Below are positions 16,127 to 24,811 of a stretch of 32,195 nt of DNA, one piece after another. The stretch comes from an uncultured Bacteroidales bacterium (GTDB lineage: Bacteria > Bacteroidota > Bacteroidia > Bacteroidales > UBA932), in the NCBI GenBank assembly GCA_944326385.1, contig CALVDT010000052.1, positions 1 through 32,195 on the forward strand, given 5' to 3'. Below the pieces are notes generated by a model that was not told the origin of the DNA, searched no databases, and saw only the letters and a list, made by a program, of their open reading frames with translations. The translations under genes were made by a program, and so were the position numbers. Every line of letters begins with the position of its first letter. Positions within the stretch are counted from its first letter, which is position 1.

Positions 16127-17611
16127 CTACCTGGAGCGACGTTCCGCCCTTGCAGCCTTTCTGGCCATGGCGACATCGTCGAAAGCATTGCCAAGAGCGA
16201 TGTGGAAGCCGAATCTCAAGTTCATGTTGATCTGGTTCACAGGGACAACAGGCAGGCTGATATCTTCCGTAAGAGGAAGGCTCGCATATTCGAACATCAT
16301 GTAGTCGCAGCCTGCAAAGAAACCGATACCGCTTCTCGGAGTAAACTCGACGAGCCAGCCGATGGATTTGGCGGTGTTCAGCATGGAATAGTTGACTCCG
16401 ATGTTCACCCATTTCCCCGGGCGTGCATTCAATGCAAGGGTCAGTTCGTTCCTTGTGCTCGTGTAGCCGAACTTGGCATTGTAGAGCATACCGAGACTCA
16501 TCTTGTTCCAGAGAAAAGGCATCTCGACACCGAGATACAGCTGAGGCTTGATCCTGGAATTCACTTTTTCACCCTGGACTTCTTCTATGTCAAGAATTTC
16601 CTTGAATTTGTCCGTTATCTCATCGAAGGTGTCTCCTAAATTCGCACCCTCCCCTATCTGGATATTGTCGACACCAGTGTACGTGATATCTCCTGATGTC
16701 TGGAACTTCTGGACTGCATCTGCGGAGAAATTCACGAAGCCGAGATCCGTCACGGCGGCAGAGAACCTGATGCTGTCGAAGAATCTGTTTATGTACAGGC
16801 GGTATTCCGCTCCGAAATCGAATGCAGCACCCATGCCGGCAAGCCCGATCTGGTCCAAATTGGTTTCGACACCGAACCCTCCTTCTTCTTTGGTATAAAT
16901 GTCAATGCCTTTGGCCATGAGATATCCTGTGGCATCTGCCTGGACTCTCCACTGGTCGGAAGCCATCCTCAGATTCAGGTTGTTTATCCTTGCATCCAGA
17001 CGGGCGACAGGTGCAAGGAATTTGACTCTCGCACCGATGCTGAGACCTTTCACCAGATCCGAAAGATTATGCGAATAGCCGAGGGAAAGTTCTGCATAGG
17101 CATTGGCTATCGCACTGAGGTTCCTGATGTTGTATTCCTGCGGGTCGGCAGCGGCTCCTACTTTCAGGAACGTGAAAAGCTCCCTTGGGAGATTTATTTC
17201 ACCATCCACCTTCAGTCCGAGTCCGATGGTCCAGAAGCTGTTCCTGCCGGTGAAGAAGCCGAGGTTCAGGATATCCGTGTCAAAGTCTATGTCGAAATGC
17301 GGATTCGCCGGAAGACTGTTCAGGAAAGTATCGGACGACACGTCAGGATGAAGGAAAGTCAGGAGCGTACCGTCCCCTGTTCCGGACGGGAACAGGAAAT
17401 TGGACATGCCAACATTGCTTGTGACACCGAAGCCCAGATTGTCGATTGCTCCGAATCCGAGATATGATGCCCCTGGGGCAAAAGCGGGGTTCATCTTGTT
17501 CCTCATGACAGAATTCTCGGAGAAATAGCTGCCTTTCAGGGCCTGCCCGCTTGCAAGAAGCGGAAACAGGCATATAATCAATATCAAGTATAATCTTTTC
17601 ATAATCGACAT
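16127..17611 (-). CDS. Outer-membrane beta-barrel protein, DUF5723-like
   Basis: The 494-residue protein starts with a signal peptide (MKRLYLILIICLFPLLASGQ) and then shows a barrel-like pattern of alternating hydrophobic and polar residues with frequent glycine and aromatics, as in YLGFGAIDNLGFG, SFWTIGLGLKV and AYAELSLGYSHNL. This fits the DUF5723 group of Bacteroidota outer-membrane proteins, which somewhat resemble the PorV/FadL fold. An ATG at 17602 is an alternative that gives the cleaner signal peptide. It ends in a basic tail, ARKAARAERRSR, unusual for a barrel and perhaps periplasmic. The start lies only five bases after the stop of the large lipoprotein gene, so the two are co-expressed. 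Function is unknown. Confidence 0.75.
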   Translation of the reverse strand: MSIMKRLYLILIICLFPLLASGQALKGSYFSENSVMRNKMNPAFAPGASYLGFGAIDNLGFGVTSNVGMSNFLFPSGTGDGTLLTFLHPDVSSDTFLNSLPANPHFDIDFDTDILNLGFFTGRNSFWTIGLGLKVDGEINLPRELFTFLKVGAAADPQEYNIRNLSAIANAYAELSLGYSHNLSDLVKGLSIGARVKFLAPVARLDARINNLNLRMASDQWRVQADATGYLMAKGIDIYTKEEGGFGVETNLDQIGLAGMGAAFDFGAEYRLYINRFFDSIRFSAAVTDLGFVNFSADAVQKFQTSGDITYTGVDNIQIGEGANLGDTFDEITDKFKEILDIEEVQGEKVNSRIKPQLYLGVEMPFLWNKMSLGMLYNAKFGYTSTRNELTLALNARPGKWVNIGVNYSMLNTAKSIGWLVEFTPRSGIGFFAGCDYMMFEYASLPLTEDISLPVVPVNQINMNLRFGFHIALGNAFDDVAMARKAARAERRSR

Positions 17612-17616
17612 TATGT

Positions 17617-20600
17617 TCAGTTTTCACTATTCTCGCTTTCTCCGAGCGCACTGAGGTCTATTGTCACCCCACCCGGCACTTTCACTTTCAATGTGGCTTT
17701 CATATAAGAATTCTCCGTGACAGGCTCACCGCTCATATTCCCTGATGTCACGGTGAAATTCAGTCTGATGTAGCTCAGGTCGGTACCGTCTGCGCCCTCC
17801 TTGAGCTTCAGCATTATATCGAGCGGTGAAACAGACGGTTTGTCCTCGCTCCCGGCATGGACAGTCATCATCGAAGGCTCTGTAGGAATCAGCTCATGGT
17901 TGGAATCGAGAAGATCCACGCTAAGGGCAAGTTCCATAGGCAGACTGGATTCAATCTCCCCGCAAAGCCCCAGTGAATTCATGTTCAGAAGTTCACCGAG
18001 CTCATCAGGAAGCTCCTGCACCGTGCTTTCCTCTCCGCCTTCCTGTCCTTCCTGGCTTTCGTCAGGTTCCGACGGATAGGTATAGTCCATGGTGATGTTC
18101 AGATCTTCACCGAATTCAAACGGCACCACGAACTGGTATCCGATACCGAGCTGATACTCTGCGGAAGGCTCTATCATGAATTCTTCTTCAGGATCGGTCG
18201 CGGCTTCTATCCTGAGTTCCAGCTGGTCAGGAATTTTCTTCAGCAGCGAGGCTATGTCGCCATGGCAGTAAATGTAATCTGCAGGCTTGCCTTCTTCCGA
18301 CCCCGCTATCCACAGGTTCGTCTCCGTCAGCGACTCTGTGCCTTCAGCCTTCGGTATCGGAATCGTGATCACCTGGGCTGTCCCTGGTCCGCTTTCATAG
18401 ACAGGCGTGAGTGTCAATGTCCCTGTGACAGGGATGCCCACATTGCCGGTGACCTTTACCATTATGTAAGGATTGGCGAAATCCAGGGTCATGTCCTCTC
18501 CTTTCAGGAATTCCGGAAGATCCTTGCTGATGTCGATGGTCTGTTCGAGGTTGTTCTCCCCGCCTTCACCTTCCTGAGCCGGATCAAGACGGTAGTCGAT
18601 ATGGCCAGTGATATTGTCTATCTTTATCTGGCCTTCAGGGTTGCCGATGCTGGCCAGCACGTTTGCCTGGATGTCTTCTTTCATTCCTGACGGATCCGTC
18701 ATGGTGGTATTCATGGCGGAAAGGCTTCCCCATATCCTGATATCCTTGCTGACAGGGCCGGCTCCTATGAGGTTTCCATGTCCGGACAGATCCAGACTCG
18801 TGACTTTTACAGCCGGCATCGTATAGCCGGTCTCCTTGTCGAGGTTCCCGGAGAGTTTGATGATTCTGTCACCGTTCCCGTCAGGAGTATCGCTTATGGT
18901 GATGCCTGAATTCTCCGGAATCTCCAGCTGGATTTCTTCAGGGATTGTGATGTAAAGTTCAATCTGCAGATCTGAGTCCAGTTCCGGCAGTGCCACCGGT
19001 GTTATCTCCAGGTTGAATCCGGTGTCTGCGAGCTGGACCTTTCCGATTTCCAGCGACTTGATTTCACCGTTGTCCTGAATCGATGCAGGATCGAAAATAT
19101 CCACGGTCCTCGTCTGTTCCCCTATCTGGAAATTGAAGGTTTCTACATTGATGTCGCAATTGTCTATATCCATTCCAGGAATCTTGCCGCTCACTGTTAT
19201 GCCTTCTTTCACGAGGGCATCGATCACGTCATTGCCCACGATTATCCCTTCCGGGACATAGGCAGAGCCGGATACGACTACATCACCACCTGCAAAGAAC
19301 CCGGTCCCGTCCGGATTCTTTTCCGGTACAATGTCGAGATGGTCCACTTCGAGCTCTATGGTTGAAGGGATTTCATTCTTGAATTTCATGGAGACCGTTT
19401 CGCCTTCTTCCGTGAATACACAGTCATACATGTTTTCCACCTGTGCCGTATTCTTGAATACAAGCATGTCAGGGAAGGATATTGTCAATCCGTCGCTCAA
19501 TATCTCAAGGTCAGGCTTGGCGATATTGACTGTTATCAGCATCTGTTGTTTCGGAATCACTTTCAGCTTGCCGAGATCCTGGACTGATTCAGGAAGGTTG
19601 ATTTCCACCGGTGTCTTTATATCGGTGATGTCATGACGGATTCCGTCCAGCTCTACGGAGTATCCGGTGACCGCCAGCTCCGGCTTGACATTGAAGTTGA
19701 TCTTTATGTCATCTTCCTCCGTCGACGGCAGGGTCTTCAGCGATATGGAACCGCCGGCCGTGAATCCTGTCTCCACTGTCGCCTGCAGATCCACGTCTGA
19801 ACCTTCAAGCGGAGGCATGACGTATTCCACAGGCAGTTCCATGATTCTTCCGCTCTTCAGATCGACATTTTCAACGGTAAGGGTGTTCGACACGTTGTCG
19901 AGAACGGCTCCCGATTCATTGAATTCACCGAAACGTATGACTTCCCGTGAAGGGAAGCTGATGACAAGATCATGGAGTCCCGATTCCAGGCCGGCCATGC
20001 CTGACAGTCCCGATGACGATATGTCGATAATCAGTTTTGATGCCTGACTCATGGTGACACTCTCTATGGATCTCACTTCCTGAGGAAGGGTTATCGGCTC
20101 GAACGGCACTGCGACCGAAGTCTTTTCCGTTTCGCTTATATCGGCTATGTCCATGGTCATGTCTTCGATTTCCACGTTCAGGAATTCCACTTTTATATCC
20201 ATGGAGACAGGTCCGGCCGAAGCAAGCATCTTCCTGGTAGTGGCGATATGGTCTGAAAACCTTATGGCTCCCTCTGCATTTATGCTGACTATCTTGTCTG
20301 TCTTAAGCAGAGGAGTTTCCGGATTGCTCTCGTCCAGTACCCATTGCAGCTCTCCGAGACCTGTTATCGGATAGTCGCGTGAAACCGATATCGTGCTTTT
20401 GTCCTTTTCCGCAGACAGTACAAGGTCGCTCATGTCGAGCCTGCCTCCTGTCATGCCGTCAATCTGCACTATCTGGTCCAGATTGCTGATGGAAACCTCA
20501 GGAATGACTTCCCCCTCGGCAAGGAACGAATTGTTCATGGTTACGGTGACTCTCATTGCTGCATTTTCGTCCAGTTCAGTGACCTTTACGTTCGAGAGTC

Positions 20601-21339
20601 TGCCGTCCATTTCAAGGTGGATACTTACATTCACTCCTTTGTTTCCGTCATTGAGGCTGAACTCCTTCTCCGGCATCCAGGTATCTTCGATCGTCACGAT
20701 TTCGTCATCACCGACTTCCGGAAGCAGGTTTTCGAGATTGGAAGGATCGTATATCCCTTCGAATGTCGGGATAATGTAGGTCCCCAAATTCAATTTGAAC
20801 TGTTCTGGATTGGTTATCAGTGGATTATATTCATAGATTCCCGTATTTACCGATTGTCCGAATGGTTCTGCAGGTATATATCGGTTCACATCCGGCAGTT
20901 CCTGCATTCCGAAGTCTATCTTTCCGTCTTCAGGATTTTCAGGAAACTGGGATTCCCCGAAACTCATGCCGGAGAGGTCGATATCGACGGGCTCGCTGAT
21001 CTCCTGGCTGAAATCCATGGCCTCTATATTCAGTTTGGATGCCAGGTCCAGATCCTTTATATTCTCCGAAAGATCGAGCGGGTCACCGTCCAGTTTGAAA
21101 CCGTACACTCCCCCGCTCAGTGTCTCAAGATAATCGAAGTCTTCCTTCGGGAGCAGTTTGGACAATGTCAGCTGCTCAGTACTTCCCAGCGGGAAGACGA
21201 GTTCTTCTCCTCCGAACGCTACAGTCTTGTCTATTTTCGTAATGTCATACTCCTCGTTGACGCAAGACTGTGGCAGCGCGATGAAAACGGCAGCAGCCGC
21301 TGTCACGGATGCTGTCTTCAACCATGAATGCTTTACCAT
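17617..21339 (-). CDS. Very large surface or periplasmic lipoprotein built from repeated beta-sandwich-like units
   Basis: I do not recognise the family of this 1240-residue protein. The signal sequence MVKHSWLKTASVTAAAAVFI ends in ALPQSC, so Cys26 is a likely lipidation site. The rest is acidic, low in cysteine and dominated by strands, with recurring patterns such as DIDLSGM, LTVENVDL, VSGKIPGMDI and VTGNVGIPVTGTLTLTP. I read these as tandem beta-sandwich domains, each with a hydrophobic strand, an acidic loop and a Pro/Gly turn; the number is not certain. Low-complexity acidic stretches (QEGEGGENN, QEGQEGGEES) break the C-terminal half. The frame is open to 21375 but the ATG at 21339 gives the signal peptide. 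It precedes the barrel gene in one operon. Confidence 0.75.
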   Translation of the reverse strand: MVKHSWLKTASVTAAAAVFIALPQSCVNEEYDITKIDKTVAFGGEELVFPLGSTEQLTLSKLLPKEDFDYLETLSGGVYGFKLDGDPLDLSENIKDLDLASKLNIEAMDFSQEISEPVDIDLSGMSFGESQFPENPEDGKIDFGMQELPDVNRYIPAEPFGQSVNTGIYEYNPLITNPEQFKLNLGTYIIPTFEGIYDPSNLENLLPEVGDDEIVTIEDTWMPEKEFSLNDGNKGVNVSIHLEMDGRLSNVKVTELDENAAMRVTVTMNNSFLAEGEVIPEVSISNLDQIVQIDGMTGGRLDMSDLVLSAEKDKSTISVSRDYPITGLGELQWVLDESNPETPLLKTDKIVSINAEGAIRFSDHIATTRKMLASAGPVSMDIKVEFLNVEIEDMTMDIADISETEKTSVAVPFEPITLPQEVRSIESVTMSQASKLIIDISSSGLSGMAGLESGLHDLVISFPSREVIRFGEFNESGAVLDNVSNTLTVENVDLKSGRIMELPVEYVMPPLEGSDVDLQATVETGFTAGGSISLKTLPSTEEDDIKINFNVKPELAVTGYSVELDGIRHDITDIKTPVEINLPESVQDLGKLKVIPKQQMLITVNIAKPDLEILSDGLTISFPDMLVFKNTAQVENMYDCVFTEEGETVSMKFKNEIPSTIELEVDHLDIVPEKNPDGTGFFAGGDVVVSGSAYVPEGIIVGNDVIDALVKEGITVSGKIPGMDIDNCDINVETFNFQIGEQTRTVDIFDPASIQDNGEIKSLEIGKVQLADTGFNLEITPVALPELDSDLQIELYITIPEEIQLEIPENSGITISDTPDGNGDRIIKLSGNLDKETGYTMPAVKVTSLDLSGHGNLIGAGPVSKDIRIWGSLSAMNTTMTDPSGMKEDIQANVLASIGNPEGQIKIDNITGHIDYRLDPAQEGEGGENNLEQTIDISKDLPEFLKGEDMTLDFANPYIMVKVTGNVGIPVTGTLTLTPVYESGPGTAQVITIPIPKAEGTESLTETNLWIAGSEEGKPADYIYCHGDIASLLKKIPDQLELRIEAATDPEEEFMIEPSAEYQLGIGYQFVVPFEFGEDLNITMDYTYPSEPDESQEGQEGGEESTVQELPDELGELLNMNSLGLCGEIESSLPMELALSVDLLDSNHELIPTEPSMMTVHAGSEDKPSVSPLDIMLKLKEGADGTDLSYIRLNFTVTSGNMSGEPVTENSYMKATLKVKVPGGVTIDLSALGESENSEN

Positions 21340-21408
21340 TTTATATAAGTTGTGTAATATCATCAAATTGCACACTCAATTCCGGAATCGGGAATCCCGA
21401 TATTGCGG

Positions 21409-21416
21409 CAAATATA
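21409..21416 (-). promoter_or_regulatory. -7 promoter box for the lipoprotein-barrel operon
   Basis: On the minus strand this is TATATTTG, an exact match to the Bacteroidota -7 consensus. The leader to 21339 would be about 64 bases and contains the inverted repeat TCGGGA-A-TCCCGA (21388-21400). The rlmD-like gene is divergent, so this 160-base region drives both sides. Confidence 0.55.
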
Positions 21417-21471
21417 GTAAATTCCGCCGTATTTCAGTCATCTATTTGCCGGAATTATCAGTAATTTAATA

Positions 21472-21479
21472 TAATTTTG
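21472..21479 (+). promoter_or_regulatory. -7 promoter box for the rlmD-like gene
   Basis: TAATTTTG fits TAnnTTTG. A TTTG lies at 21445-21448, but the 23-base spacer is two longer than usual. The transcript would start near 21486, 13 bases before the ATG. Confidence 0.5.
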
Positions 21480-21498
21480 CATCCAAATTTCAGATGAA

Positions 21499-22908
21499 AT
21501 GAGCAGAAGAAAAAAAGATATTGTCCTGGAAAACATCGAGATAGAATCAGTTGCCGCTGAAGGGAAAGCGTTGGCCAGAGTGGACGGCGCTGTCCTGTTC
21601 GTCCCGTTTGCCGTCCCGGGCGACATAGTTGACGTAAGAATCACCAGGAAAAAGAAGAATTACATGGAAGGCTGTATCCTGAGGATTGCAAGGCCTTCAC
21701 CTCACAGGCTCGAACCTTTATGCAGCCACTTCGGGGTCTGCGGAGGATGCAAGTGGCAGCCTTTGCCATACGACATGCAGCTTCAGGCCAAACAGCAGCA
21801 GGTATACGACCAGCTTGTCCGTATAGGACATCTTGAAATTCCCGGAATCCTTCCCATAATCGGCTCTGACAGAATAACGGAGTACAGGAACAAACTGGAA
21901 TTCACCTTCTCCAGCAGGCGCTGGATAGATGCGGGGGAAGATCCCGCCTGCATTCCTCCTGAAGACAGGGCCGGGCTCGGATTCCATGTCGGACGCTTTT
22001 TCGACAAGGTGCTGGATATCAGGCATTGCTACCTGCAGCCTGAACCGTCGAACCGGATACGGCTTTTCATAAAGGAATATGCGATAAGGAATGGTCTGGA
22101 ATTCTTTGATATAAGGAATCATCACGGCTTTTTGCGGAACATGATTGTCCGGAACAACATGAAGGGTGACGTGATGCTCATTATCTGCTTCTACCATGAG
22201 GACAGCCATGCACGCACCGCCCTGCTCGATGCTGTCGCTTCTGCATTTCCCGAGATAAAGTCCCTGTGGTATGTGATAAACGGCAAAGCCAATGATTCCA
22301 TTGCCGATCAGGAATGCATTTTATATAAAGGTGACGACGCCATCTATGAGGAAATGGAAGGTCTGAGATTCAGGATAGGCCCGAAATCCTTCTATCAGAC
22401 AAACTCGCTGCAGGCATCAGTACTGTACGGCGTGGCGAGGGAATTTGCTGCCCTCACGGGCAATGAAACCGTCTATGACCTGTATACCGGAACAGGTACG
22501 ATTGCGCAGTTCGTCTCTGCAAAGGCTGCAAGGGTAATAGGAATCGAATATGTCCCGGAGGCCATCGAGGACGCCAAGGTCAATGCTGCCAATAACGGCA
22601 TCACCAACTGCGAGTTCTTTGCCGGGGACATGAAGGACGTGCTGACGGACGGTTTCATAGCCTTGCACGGAAAGCCCGATGTCATCATTCTGGATCCGCC
22701 TCGTGCCGGTATCCATCCCGATGTGGCGGAAGTCATACTCAACGCTGCCCCCCAAAGGATAGTCTATGTAAGCTGCAATCCTGCATCGCAGGCCAGGGAT
22801 CTTGCCGCCCTGAGTGGAAAATACCGGATTACAGCCGTACAGCCGGTCGACATGTTCCCTTATACCCACCATGTGGAGAATGTCGTCGCCCTTGACATCA
22901 GGCCATGA
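21499..22908 (+). CDS. rlmD: 23S rRNA (uracil-5)-methyltransferase, RlmD/RumA family
   Basis: This enzyme methylates C5 of a uridine in 23S rRNA using S-adenosylmethionine. At 469 residues it has family length. The order is a TRAM RNA-binding domain (residues 9-65, VLENIEIESVAAEGKALARV and on), then an iron-sulfur segment with Cys75, Cys81 and Cys84 in CSHFGVCGGCKW and a fourth Cys in IRHCYL near residue 180. The methyltransferase domain follows, with VYDLYTGTGTIAQF, IILDPPRAG and the catalytic cysteine in VYVSCNPASQARDL. The three subfamilies RlmC, RlmD and TrmA-like are hard to tell apart here. It has its own promoter and is followed by a 59-base gap to the Hdr operon. Confidence 0.88.
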   Translation: MSRRKKDIVLENIEIESVAAEGKALARVDGAVLFVPFAVPGDIVDVRITRKKKNYMEGCILRIARPSPHRLEPLCSHFGVCGGCKWQPLPYDMQLQAKQQQVYDQLVRIGHLEIPGILPIIGSDRITEYRNKLEFTFSSRRWIDAGEDPACIPPEDRAGLGFHVGRFFDKVLDIRHCYLQPEPSNRIRLFIKEYAIRNGLEFFDIRNHHGFLRNMIVRNNMKGDVMLIICFYHEDSHARTALLDAVASAFPEIKSLWYVINGKANDSIADQECILYKGDDAIYEEMEGLRFRIGPKSFYQTNSLQASVLYGVAREFAALTGNETVYDLYTGTGTIAQFVSAKAARVIGIEYVPEAIEDAKVNAANNGITNCEFFAGDMKDVLTDGFIALHGKPDVIILDPPRAGIHPDVAEVILNAAPQRIVYVSCNPASQARDLAALSGKYRITAVQPVDMFPYTHHVENVVALDIRP

Positions 22909-22936
22909 CACCCTCATGTAATTAAAATAATTTTTA

Positions 22937-22944
22937 TATCTTTG
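22937..22944 (+). promoter_or_regulatory. -7 promoter box for the Hdr-cysteate synthase operon
   Basis: TATCTTTG is an exact Bacteroidota -7 box. The transcription start should be near 22951, which places the in-frame GTG at 22953 almost at the first base and so supports the ATG at 22968. No -33 TTTG is visible at the usual distance. Confidence 0.6.
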
Positions 22945-22967
22945 TCAATTCAGTGAATTGCATTTTT

Positions 22968-23666
22968 ATGAAATTATACGACGAACTGCTGAAAGACTAC
23001 AGGGCCAAGGAAGGGCTGAAGACCTGCATAAACTGCGGGACATGTACAGCAATCTGCCCTGCTGCAGAGTTCTATAAATACGATCCCCGGAAGGTGATGG
23101 ACATAGTCCAGAGCCGTGACGAGGAAGAGATAGAAAAGCTGCTCAAGAGTGATTTCATCTGGTACTGCGGCGAATGCATGTCATGTGTCACACGTTGTCC
23201 GAGGAAGAACGGTCCCGGTCTCGTGATCATGGCGCTCAGAAGCCTTTCGGCAAGGCTGGGGTATTTCGTCTGCTCTGAAAAAGGGAGACAGCTCTACCCT
23301 CTTACGAAACTTCTGACCGGCAATATCCTCAATTACGGCTATTGCGTCTATCCCGATACATTCAAATGGGAAGATCACAAGGAATCGGGCCCTGTCTGGA
23401 AATGGCATCTGGAGCATATCGAGGATACCATGGCCCGTCTCGGGGCGAATTTCAAGGGTGAAGGCCCGGGAATCCTGAGGAAGATACCGCAGGAATCGCT
23501 TGACGAGCTCAAAAGCATCTTCGATGTCACCGGAGGTACCGAGCGGATAGAAACGGTAAACAGATTCTCCAAGGCTAAGGCCGAAGAGATGGGTATGGAC
23601 ATGGATGAATATTTCAGGGAGACTTTCGAACATACCTCGGAAGGACACCTGAACACCGGGGACTGA
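22968..23666 (+). CDS. HdrC-like iron-sulfur protein (sHdrC1-type)
   Basis: The 232-residue protein carries two [4Fe-4S] ferredoxin motifs close together, Cys20-X2-Cys23-X2-Cys26-X3-Cys30 in CINCGTCTAICP and Cys67-X2-Cys70-X2-Cys73-X3-Cys77 in CGECMSCVTRCP. Such HdrC-like subunits pass electrons between an HdrA flavoprotein and an HdrB catalytic subunit. The C-terminal half is without cysteine clusters and probably binds partners. No membrane segment is present. The length and its position before HdrB and HdrA fit the C1 subunit of sHdr complexes more than the short methanogen HdrC. The GTG at 22953 would overlap the promoter, so I use the ATG at 22968. Confidence 0.85.
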   Translation: MKLYDELLKDYRAKEGLKTCINCGTCTAICPAAEFYKYDPRKVMDIVQSRDEEEIEKLLKSDFIWYCGECMSCVTRCPRKNGPGLVIMALRSLSARLGYFVCSEKGRQLYPLTKLLTGNILNYGYCVYPDTFKWEDHKESGPVWKWHLEHIEDTMARLGANFKGEGPGILRKIPQESLDELKSIFDVTGGTERIETVNRFSKAKAEEMGMDMDEYFRETFEHTSEGHLNTGD

Positions 23667-23697
23667 CACAGTCCGGTCAATCAAGGAGTGAAATACA

Positions 23698-24768
23698 ATG
23701 ATATACCAAGGAAAAAAGAAAATATGGGCCGATTATCAGAAAGAAATTCCTGACAATCACTGGTTCTATGTGAGGAGCTGCATCAGGCAGAACTTCTTCC
23801 CGGGAGCGGAGAAGATGTTCCTCGAGATATGCAAGGGCCTGTTGAAGAAGGATTTCTATGAGACGGAGCACCATACTACCTGCGGAGGCATAGCCTACCA
23901 CTGCGACACGATTCCCCAGGAGACTGTGATGACCATAGTGGCGCGTCAGTTCGCCCTGATGACTGAAGCTGGGTACGAGAATTATGTAGCTTCATGCATC
24001 ACATCATTCGGGAACTATATCGAGATTCTGGAGACATGGAAGGAATTCCCGGAACTGGAGACCAGAATCAGGGAAATGCTCTGGAAAGCCTGCAGGCGTG
24101 AATTCAACAAACCGAAATATGTGGCCCATGCGAGCGATCTCATATACAAATACCGTAACGAGATAGCGGCCAGGGCAAAATACCGTCTCGTGAACAGGCA
24201 TACAGGAGAGCCGCTCCGTGTAGTCGAGCATATCGGATGCCATTACGCCAAGATGTTCCCTGCCAGGGGCATAGGCGGAGCCGAATATCCTTACGTATTG
24301 TGCGGAATGATAGAATCCTGGGGAGGGAATGTCATAGATTATCCTGAACGGCGTCATTGCTGCGGATACGGTTTCCGTCAGTATCATGTGAAGGCGAACA
24401 GGGGCTATTCCTTGTCCAATACCTATAAGAAGTTCGAGTCCATGGAGCCGTATCATCCTGATTTCATTCTCACGAACTGTCCAGGTTGCCCGTATTTCAT
24501 GGACAGATGGCAGTATGTCATCGCAGAGACCGAGGGCAAGACTTACGGGGAGAACGGATTCGGAATCCCGGTGCTCACTTATGAGGAGCTGGCTTCCCTT
24601 GTGCTCGGATATGCCCCATGGGACATAGGACTGCAGTTGCATCAGGTTGCGGTAGAGCCGCTGCTCGACAAGATCGGCATCGAATATGATCCTGCGAAGA
24701 AATATAAGGGCCTTGACGAGAAGGAACTGATGAAACCGGAACTGCCCGGAGTCCTGAGGTGCTGCTGA
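23698..24768 (+). CDS. HdrB-like CCG-domain protein with a degenerate first CCG site
   Basis: HdrB proteins hold non-cubane [4Fe-4S] clusters in CCG domains that handle disulfides or sulfur. Of the 356 residues, the second CCG domain is intact: C in EHIGCHYAK, CC in RRHCCGYGF and CPGC in TNCPGCPYF. The first is altered: Cys28, then TCGG (Cys62 with the preceding Cys replaced by Thr61) and Cys100 followed by ITS instead of a CX2C. So only one full cluster site is likely. A near-consensus Shine-Dalgarno, AAGGAG, stands nine bases before the ATG, rare in this phylum. It follows the HdrC gene by 31 bases. Its substrate is unknown. Confidence 0.85.
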   Translation: MIYQGKKKIWADYQKEIPDNHWFYVRSCIRQNFFPGAEKMFLEICKGLLKKDFYETEHHTTCGGIAYHCDTIPQETVMTIVARQFALMTEAGYENYVASCITSFGNYIEILETWKEFPELETRIREMLWKACRREFNKPKYVAHASDLIYKYRNEIAARAKYRLVNRHTGEPLRVVEHIGCHYAKMFPARGIGGAEYPYVLCGMIESWGGNVIDYPERRHCCGYGFRQYHVKANRGYSLSNTYKKFESMEPYHPDFILTNCPGCPYFMDRWQYVIAETEGKTYGENGFGIPVLTYEELASLVLGYAPWDIGLQLHQVAVEPLLDKIGIEYDPAKKYKGLDEKELMKPELPGVLRCC

Positions 24769-24811
24769 AGCATCTGTAACTAAAAGTACTGAACCCTACC
24801 CTGAATCTGAA

